NCBI GenBank assembly: GCA_964463865.1
Contig: CAYXDX010000008.1
Location: forward strand, 1 to 34,595
Source of the DNA: Ferroglobus sp964463865
GTDB lineage: Archaea > Halobacteriota > Archaeoglobi > Archaeoglobales > Archaeoglobaceae
Reading direction: 5' to 3'
DNA: 34,595 bases
This document shows, one piece after another, positions 29,910 to 34,595 of this stretch. The notes below the pieces were generated by a model. That model was not told the DNA's origin and did no database searches. It saw nothing but the letters and a program-made list of their open reading frames with translations. A program made the position numbers and the translations under genes. Position 1 is the stretch's first letter; every line of letters begins with the position of its first letter.

Positions 29910-31196
29910 CGAAAAAACTTCGAACGACTCTCTTATACTTTCGATCAGCAGGGGGTAAACTTCTGGCGTGATCGAAACTCTTCCGATGTGCGCTGAAAAC
30001 GTGAGCATTACGACGGCCATGCTGAGGGTTTGTCCGACGACCCTCATCGTCGAGAGAGTCGCAGAGGCTAAACCATAGAATTTTCTTTCCACGGAACTCA
30101 TTATCGCGTTAGTGTTCGGCGAGCTGAAGAGCGCGAACCCGAGACCGAGAATCGTTAAATTCAATACTATCCACGGGATCGGAGTGTTCGGATCGAGAAA
30201 AGAGAGGGCGAAGAGTCCAGCCGTTATCGTTGCCATCCCTATCGAGGCGACGACTTTTGGCTCCACTCTGTCGGAGATCCAGCCAGCGGCCGGTGAAAAC
30301 ACAGCCTGAACGACTGGCTGGGCGACGAGTATCACACCCGCCTGTCTTGGCGTTAGCAACTTTACGTACTGCAAGTAGAGGCTTAAGAGAAAAGCGGTGG
30401 CGAACGTGGACGTGTAGCTCAGAAGAGCGACGATGTTGGACAGGGTGAACGTTAAATTTTTTCTGAAGAGGTTCATTTCGATAACCGGAGACTCGGTTCT
30501 GTTCTCCCACAGAATGAAGAACACCAGCAAGAAGACTCCGACGATCACGAGTTCGGGACGCTCCGAAACGCCGACGATTATCGCGACGAGCATAGCGCTG
30601 TAAACGACTGAACCGATCAGGTCGAAGCTCTCACCTTTAGCGTCTGCCCACTCCGACCTTAGTTTCCAAAACGCGAGTGCTGTAATGAGAACTCCGAGCG
30701 GGACGTTGACGAGAAAAACGCTCCTCCATCCGAAGTGCTGCGTTAAAATACCTCCGAAGAACGGACCGAGACTCAGCCCTGTGTATACGGATGCGACGTT
30801 GATTCCGAGGACCTTTCCTCTTTCGCTCGCGGGAAAAACGGACGTCAGAATTGCGATTCCCGTGGAAAATATCATCGCCCCTCCGATTCCTTGGAGAACT
30901 CTGAACGCTATCAGCAAACTCGCGGAATTTGAAAGTCCAGAGAGCAGAGATCCGAGAGTGAATACGAGCGTTCCGATGACGAAAATCCTTTTTCTTCCTT
31001 TTATGTCTGCAAGTCTTCCGAACGGAACGAGGAACATTGCCGAAGAGAGAAGAAACGACGTCGCGATCCAGTTGAGAGTTATCGCGTCTACGCCGAACTC
31101 TTTTCCTATCGTCGGAAGTGCGACGTTTACCGACGAGAGTGTGAAGGGTGTGAGGAAGGAAGCGAGCGCGACAGTCAGGAGAGTGACCCTTCTCAC
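29853..31196 (-). CDS. MFS drug/solute exporter, DHA2 (EmrB/QacA) type
   Basis: From the GTG at 31196, which has GGTGAT just upstream, the protein has 447 residues and about 14 hydrophobic segments. Family motifs are visible: GRLADIKGRKRIF after helix 2 (motif A), RVLQGIGGAMIFSTGIAIL (motif B) and GLSLGPFFGGILTQHFGWRSVFLVNVP (antiporter motif C region). Such proteins export lipophilic drugs or other solutes by proton antiport; the substrate here is unknown. A longer frame starting at 31277 adds 27 basic residues and lacks a ribosome site. The gene is divergent from the cytochrome genes and converges on arcS. Confidence 0.88.
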   Translation of the reverse strand: MRRVTLLTVALASFLTPFTLSSVNVALPTIGKEFGVDAITLNWIATSFLLSSAMFLVPFGRLADIKGRKRIFVIGTLVFTLGSLLSGLSNSASLLIAFRVLQGIGGAMIFSTGIAILTSVFPASERGKVLGINVASVYTGLSLGPFFGGILTQHFGWRSVFLVNVPLGVLITALAFWKLRSEWADAKGESFDLIGSVVYSAMLVAIIVGVSERPELVIVGVFLLVFFILWENRTESPVIEMNLFRKNLTFTLSNIVALLSYTSTFATAFLLSLYLQYVKLLTPRQAGVILVAQPVVQAVFSPAAGWISDRVEPKVVASIGMATITAGLFALSFLDPNTPIPWIVLNLTILGLGFALFSSPNTNAIMSSVERKFYGLASATLSTMRVVGQTLSMAVVMLTFSAHIGRVSITPEVYPLLIESIRESFEVFSLICFFGVIVSLARGNVRR

Positions 31197-31300
31197 GTTA
31201 TCACCGCGCAGCCAATTTCGAAAGTTCCTTGAAAAGTTTTTCTGTCGGGTCGGAAATTTGCGTAACCTAAATTGCAATTGTGGAAATTTGATATAGAAAC

Positions 31301-31310
31301 CTTAATATAA
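31301..31310 (+). promoter_or_regulatory. TATA box of the cytochrome gene pair
   Basis: The run cttaatataa is centred about 35 nt before the ATG at 31341. A GCAATTGT octamer at 31274-31281 lies about 20 nt upstream of it. Confidence 0.45.
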
Positions 31311-31340
31311 TCATCCATAGAGCGATTGAAGGGGATGGCC

Positions 31341-31913
31341 ATGAGAAAGTGGTTGGTAATTTCTTTAATAGTTCTCGCAGTTTTTGTAGCTGGGTGCACG
31401 AGCGAAGAAGTGAAGCCAACTCCTACGCCAGAGGTTAAGGAGACTCCTAAGGTGAAGGAAACGCCGAAAGCTGAAAAGACTCCGGAGGTTAAGAAGACAC
31501 CTAAACCAACGCCAACTCCGAAGGAGACGCCGAAGAAGGTCGAGGCGAAGTCTCCAGTGGTTGAGTGCACGGTCTGTCACCAGAAGGCAGTTAAGTACAA
31601 GCCTCACGTTAACGGAGGTAAGCTCTGTGGCAACTGCCACGGATGGGACCCGCACAAGATCCACGTTGGACCCGGAACGATAAACCTCGACTGTAAGGTC
31701 TGCCACGGAACGCCGCCGAACCTGACGATTCCGAAGCCGATAGAAGAAGGAAGGACGGTCTGTGAGAACTGCCACGCGTATCCGGATGCCGTTAAGCCAA
31801 GCTACGGTAACCTCGTCAACATCCACCTGCCGAGAGGTAAATACTGCACGGTCTGTCACGGAACCGACATTCCTGGAATCCACAAGGCCGCTGATCAGTT
31901 TGCTGAAGAGTGA
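31341..31913 (+). CDS. Five-heme c-type cytochrome lipoprotein, first of a tandem pair
   Basis: The protein has 190 residues from the ATG at 31341, preceded by AAGGGG. It begins with a lipoprotein signal, MRKWLVISLIVLAVFVAGC, with Cys19 as the lipid anchor. Residues 25-70 form a Thr/Pro/Lys/Glu-rich linker of repeated TP(K/E) units. Five CxxCH haem sites follow: C76, C96, C118, C141 and C169. A protein tethered outside the membrane by a flexible stalk suits electron transfer to extracellular or cell-surface acceptors (inference). It is not a recognised named family to me. The stop overlaps the start of the second cytochrome (GTGA). Confidence 0.9.
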   Translation: MRKWLVISLIVLAVFVAGCTSEEVKPTPTPEVKETPKVKETPKAEKTPEVKKTPKPTPTPKETPKKVEAKSPVVECTVCHQKAVKYKPHVNGGKLCGNCHGWDPHKIHVGPGTINLDCKVCHGTPPNLTIPKPIEEGRTVCENCHAYPDAVKPSYGNLVNIHLPRGKYCTVCHGTDIPGIHKAADQFAEE

Positions 31914-32464
31914 GTATGAGGAGAACGCTACTACTAATTTTTTTAACATCTCTTTTGCTGTTCTGCGTCTCAGAAAAACCACAGGAAGGTAAAACCATAG
32001 CGACTCCTACCGCCACTCCCGTTGTCGAGAAGACTCCGGAAGTCAAGGAAAAGGTGGAAAAACAGCTCCCGAGGTCGGAGTGTGAGAATTGCCACAACAA
32101 CGAGAAGAGGCAGTACGTTCCGCAGGCGTATAAAATCGAGGGACACAAAAACGCGGACTACTGCATTTCCTGTCACCTGTCCAAGTATCTGAACGAGAGC
32201 AAACAAAAGTTGCTGGAGAGACTACACGAAAAGCACGTGACGAAAGCAGAGTGCACGAAGTGTCACAGAGAGATAGGAAAGAGCGAGTGGGAGTGTCTGA
32301 ACTGCCACGGCGAAGACCCCTTCTCGCCGGGCAACAACCTGGTGGACATTCACAGGTATCGTGGCGTCCTCTGTGAAGACTGTCACGGAAGCGATTACCT
32401 GAGGATACACATGAAAAAGAAACCTTTCCCGGTGGAACTCAAACCGATTCCTCCAAAACCTTAA
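31910..32464 (+). CDS. Five-heme c-type cytochrome lipoprotein, second of a tandem pair
   Basis: The protein has 184 residues from the GTG at 31910; an ATG at 31916 is an alternative. The signal MRRTLLLIFLTSLLLFC gives a lipid-anchored Cys19. A short TP-rich linker (about 30-45) precedes five CxxCH sites at C58, C85, C115, C129 and C155. The C-terminal part aligns with that of the preceding cytochrome: NLVDIHRYRGVLCEDCHGSD here against NLVNIHLPRGKYCTVCHGTD there. The pair therefore arose by duplication, although spacing between hemes 2 and 3 differs. The basic, proline-rich C-terminus is extra. Its substrate or partner is unknown. Confidence 0.9.
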   Translation: MSMRRTLLLIFLTSLLLFCVSEKPQEGKTIATPTATPVVEKTPEVKEKVEKQLPRSECENCHNNEKRQYVPQAYKIEGHKNADYCISCHLSKYLNESKQKLLERLHEKHVTKAECTKCHREIGKSEWECLNCHGEDPFSPGNNLVDIHRYRGVLCEDCHGSDYLRIHMKKKPFPVELKPIPPKP

Positions 32465-32465
32465 A

Positions 32466-32475
32466 GCTTTAATTT
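32466..32475 (+). promoter_or_regulatory. TATA box of the tldD-tldE unit
   Basis: The run gctttaattt directly follows the cytochrome stop codon and is centred about 28 nt before the ATG at 32498, indicating a leaderless message. Confidence 0.45.
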
Positions 32476-32497
32476 CGTTCCACTTATTTTTCGTTCC

Positions 32498-33775
32498 ATG
32501 TATTTCGAGGTCAGGGAGTTAAAGTCCAAAGTGTTACAGCTGAGCCTCGAAAACGGAGTGTTGGAGAACGTCAAGTTCTCGGAATACTCCGGAAAGTCGT
32601 TTAGAGTCTTGAAGAACGGATTTTGGGGATACTTCGTGGGGAACGTTAGCGACGAGGAGGGTTTAAAGAGAGCCGAGAAGTGCGTCCTGTTTAAAGGGGA
32701 TTCTGACGTTGACGATACTCCTTTCAGTGGCAAGTTCGTCTTCAAACAAAGGAAAAAGCTCGACGACATCTCTATCGAGGAAAAAATAGGTTTCCTGCAG
32801 GAAGTTGACAAGGTTTTGAACGAGGATGGAATCGTCAGCAGGAAGGTGACGTACCTCGAAGTTGAGAGAGAGGTGCTCGTCATAAATTCGAGCGGAGGCG
32901 AAATCTGGTATACCGTTCCGAGGTGTGGAGTCGTAATTCAGGCATACTCGAAAGACGGAACGCTTCAGTTTTACTCCGAGAGGTTAATGAAAGTTGGTGG
33001 ATTTGAAGTCGTCGAGAAAGCTTTTGAAGTCGCCGAAGAGGTCGTAAAGATAGCCGTTCAGCTCACTAAAGCGAAGACGCCTCCTTCTGGCTACATGGAC
33101 GTCGTAATGAATCCCTCTTTAACGGGAGTTTTCGTTCACGAAGCTTTCGGGCACGCGGCTGAATCCGACCACGTTCTTCAGAAAGCGAGCGTGCTCGACG
33201 GATTGCTCGGAAAGAAAGTTGCCGACGAATCGGTTACAATATACGACGATCCGACTGTGGAAGAGTTCGGATTCTATCCTTTCGACGACGAGGGTTACAG
33301 GGCTGAGAGGAAAGTAATCGTGGAGAACGGAATTCTGAAAAGCTATCTGCACTCGAGGGAGACGGCTAAGAAGCTTGGAGGAAAAGCCGGAAACGGCAGA
33401 AGCGACGCTCTTGACTTTCCGATCGTCAGGATGAGCAACACTTTCTTAGCTCCCGGGGATTACACACTCGAAGAGCTACTCGAGGAGGTTAAAGAAGGCG
33501 TCATACTTTTCGGTTCGCGAGGCGGTGAAACGAATCCCGCAACCGGCTACTTCCACTTCAGCACGAAGTACGGATTCATCGTCAAGAACGGAGAGATGAA
33601 GGAGATGATTAGAGATGTCTCTCTAAGCGGAAACACGCTGGAGATTTTAAGAAATGTGAAGCTCGGGAAGGAAATAGAATTCGATCCCGGTTTCTGTGGT
33701 AAGGCGGGACAGCTAGTCCCGGTAGCAGACGGCGGACCTTACACACTCGTAAAGGCGTTTGTAGGGGGCGAGTAG
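32498..33775 (+). CDS. tldD: Metalloprotease TldD
   Basis: The 425-residue protein has the TldD zinc-protease motif HEAFGH (H214, E215, H219). It also has the family segments FGHAAESDHVLQKAS, DDEGYRAERKVIVENG and GFCGKAGQ near the C-terminus. TldD and TldE form a hexameric protease that degrades unfolded or small peptides inside its cavity; bacterial versions also mature microcin B17. Only TldD has the metal site. The stop codon directly abuts the tldE start (33775/33776), so the pair is co-translated. Nothing nearby suggests a peptide antibiotic substrate. Confidence 0.95.
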   Translation: MYFEVRELKSKVLQLSLENGVLENVKFSEYSGKSFRVLKNGFWGYFVGNVSDEEGLKRAEKCVLFKGDSDVDDTPFSGKFVFKQRKKLDDISIEEKIGFLQEVDKVLNEDGIVSRKVTYLEVEREVLVINSSGGEIWYTVPRCGVVIQAYSKDGTLQFYSERLMKVGGFEVVEKAFEVAEEVVKIAVQLTKAKTPPSGYMDVVMNPSLTGVFVHEAFGHAAESDHVLQKASVLDGLLGKKVADESVTIYDDPTVEEFGFYPFDDEGYRAERKVIVENGILKSYLHSRETAKKLGGKAGNGRSDALDFPIVRMSNTFLAPGDYTLEELLEEVKEGVILFGSRGGETNPATGYFHFSTKYGFIVKNGEMKEMIRDVSLSGNTLEILRNVKLGKEIEFDPGFCGKAGQLVPVADGGPYTLVKAFVGGE

Positions 33776-34595
33776 ATGTTGAGGAAGCTCGAACTCTTTG
33801 ATCACTGGGAAGTTTACGAGGTCGAAAGCAGATACTACTCGATTTCGATAGAGAAAAACGAAGTTAAGAACGTCGTCGAGGAATACGAGAGAGGTTACGC
33901 GATCAGGGTTATAAAGAACGGAAAGGTTGCTTTCGCATCGTCCACGAAGCTCGACGACAGGATCGTTGAGAAACTGGAAAAGCTCGTGAGAGTTTCCGGA
34001 GAGAGGCTTGAAGAATTTCCAGAAGTTGGAAAGGCTGACGTCTCGGGGATATACGATAGAAACCTTGAAGATCCTCTTGAAGTTTTGAAAGACACTTACG
34101 AGACGATCGAAGCTGAGAGAAGTTGCAACATAGCGAGCGGCGGAATAGAGGTCGAGGTTTTGAGAAGAAAGGTGGTTAACGACACCGGCGAGGTCGAGGA
34201 AAAGTCGACGTTCTTCACAATTTACTTGGAAGCAGTCCACGAAGGCGGAAGCGCATACGAGTTCGATGGGAGCAGAAAAGCAGATTTAGACGTTTCTGAA
34301 CTCACGAAGAGAGTCTGTCAGCTCGCAATAGACGATTCCAAATCCGAAAGGGCAGAGAGGAGAGTTTGCGACGTCGTTTTGTCGCCTTTAGCACTGCACC
34401 AGCTTCTATACTTCGCGCTGTATCCGTCTTTTAACGGAGAAAACGTCGTAAAAGGTAGAAGCGTCCTCGCAGGAAAGAAGGGTGAAGCCGTTTTCGGAGA
34501 GAACATCTCAATGTACGACGACCCCACTATCTCTGGCGCGCTGTTCTCTTTTTCCTTCGACGACGAAGGCGTTAAGGCGAGGAGGAAGCTCCTCG
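33776..34595 (+). CDS. tldE: TldE/PmbA-type protease subunit (cut by window end)
   Basis: An open frame starts at the ATG immediately after the tldD stop and runs to the end of the window, giving 273 residues of an expected ~430. It is related to TldD (for example SFSFDDEGVKARRKLL at the cut end and SMYDDPTISGALFS before it). It lacks the HExxxH zinc motif: the corresponding place reads LSPLALHQLLYFAL. That is the pattern of the inactive partner TldE/PmbA. The C-terminal third is outside the window. Confidence 0.9.
   Translation, partial: MLRKLELFDHWEVYEVESRYYSISIEKNEVKNVVEEYERGYAIRVIKNGKVAFASSTKLDDRIVEKLEKLVRVSGERLEEFPEVGKADVSGIYDRNLEDPLEVLKDTYETIEAERSCNIASGGIEVEVLRRKVVNDTGEVEEKSTFFTIYLEAVHEGGSAYEFDGSRKADLDVSELTKRVCQLAIDDSKSERAERRVCDVVLSPLALHQLLYFALYPSFNGENVVKGRSVLAGKKGEAVFGENISMYDDPTISGALFSFSFDDEGVKARRKLL

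Noticed and set aside
31197..31277. 27-residue N-terminal extension of the MFS transporter
   Set aside because: It is basic and unlike the family N-terminus, while the GTG at 31196 has GGTGAT directly upstream.
1..34595. CRISPR array, insertion sequence or prophage
   Set aside because: I saw no regularly spaced direct repeats, no transposase or integrase gene and no phage structural genes. Only the 300-base gap at tRNA-Ala could be a mobile-element relic.

Overview
The window looks like chromosomal DNA from an archaeon of the order Archaeoglobales (Archaeoglobus, Ferroglobus or Geoglobus type). The sequence shows an HMf-type histone, archaeal TATA boxes 24-30 nt upstream of start codons, archaeosine tRNA-modification genes, a CetZ/FtsZ-like tubulin, and a membrane-bound Vht-type [NiFe] hydrogenase beside a cytoplasmic Mvh hydrogenase coupled to a heterodisulfide-reductase-like (Hdl) module. 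That hydrogenase pairing is known from Archaeoglobus. The two CxxCH-rich lipoproteins near the right end suggest a cytochrome-rich, possibly Fe(III)-reducing member. Genus assignment is inference.

Layout. Positions 1-2419 (+): a cut-off gene, a helix-hairpin-helix protein, an AN1-finger rhomboid protease and the archaeosine radical-SAM subunit RaSEA. Positions 2420-2719 hold no intact gene. Then come tRNA-Ala(GGC) (-), the beta-CASP nuclease aCPSF2 and a metallophosphoesterase (+), and a translationally coupled pair on the minus strand (e-MtaB methylthiotransferase, then a signal-less substrate-binding-like protein). These are followed by tRNA-Leu(GAG) (-), a gap with tandem hairpins, the histone, Trm56, a 7-TM protein and cobyric acid synthase (+).

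Positions 10275-25670 form a hydrogenase island. Minus strand: hypF-hypE, then hdlA-hdlC-hdlB-mvhD-mvhG-mvhA-maturation protease-small winged-helix regulator with start/stop overlaps throughout, then vhtG-vhtA-vhtC. Plus strand, diverging from hypF: hypA-hypB-hypC-hypD. Hyp proteins build and insert the NiFe(CN)2CO centre, and the protease trims the large subunit. Vht passes H2 electrons through a b-type cytochrome to the membrane quinone pool. Mvh passes them to the flavin protein HdlA, presumably for electron bifurcation.

Positions 25705-34595: cetZ, then tgtA-arcS (archaeosine), a convergent 14-TM-type MFS exporter, two tandem five-heme lipoprotein cytochromes, and tldD-tldE (the latter cut by the window end).

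Most notable observations: (1) HdlB has one complete and one eroded cysteine-rich (CCG) cluster motif. (2) The hdl/mvh and vht promoters share a sequence element at the same distance from their TATA boxes, and a regulator gene lies between them. (3) vhtG and the 5' half of vhtA have a different codon style from their surroundings. (4) A TATA box lies at the right distance before two tandem hairpins in the gap ahead of the histone gene. (5) HypB has Arg in place of the guanine-reading Asp of NKxD. (6) Transcription-unit-leading genes are mostly leaderless, while internal genes use GGTG-type ribosome sites.
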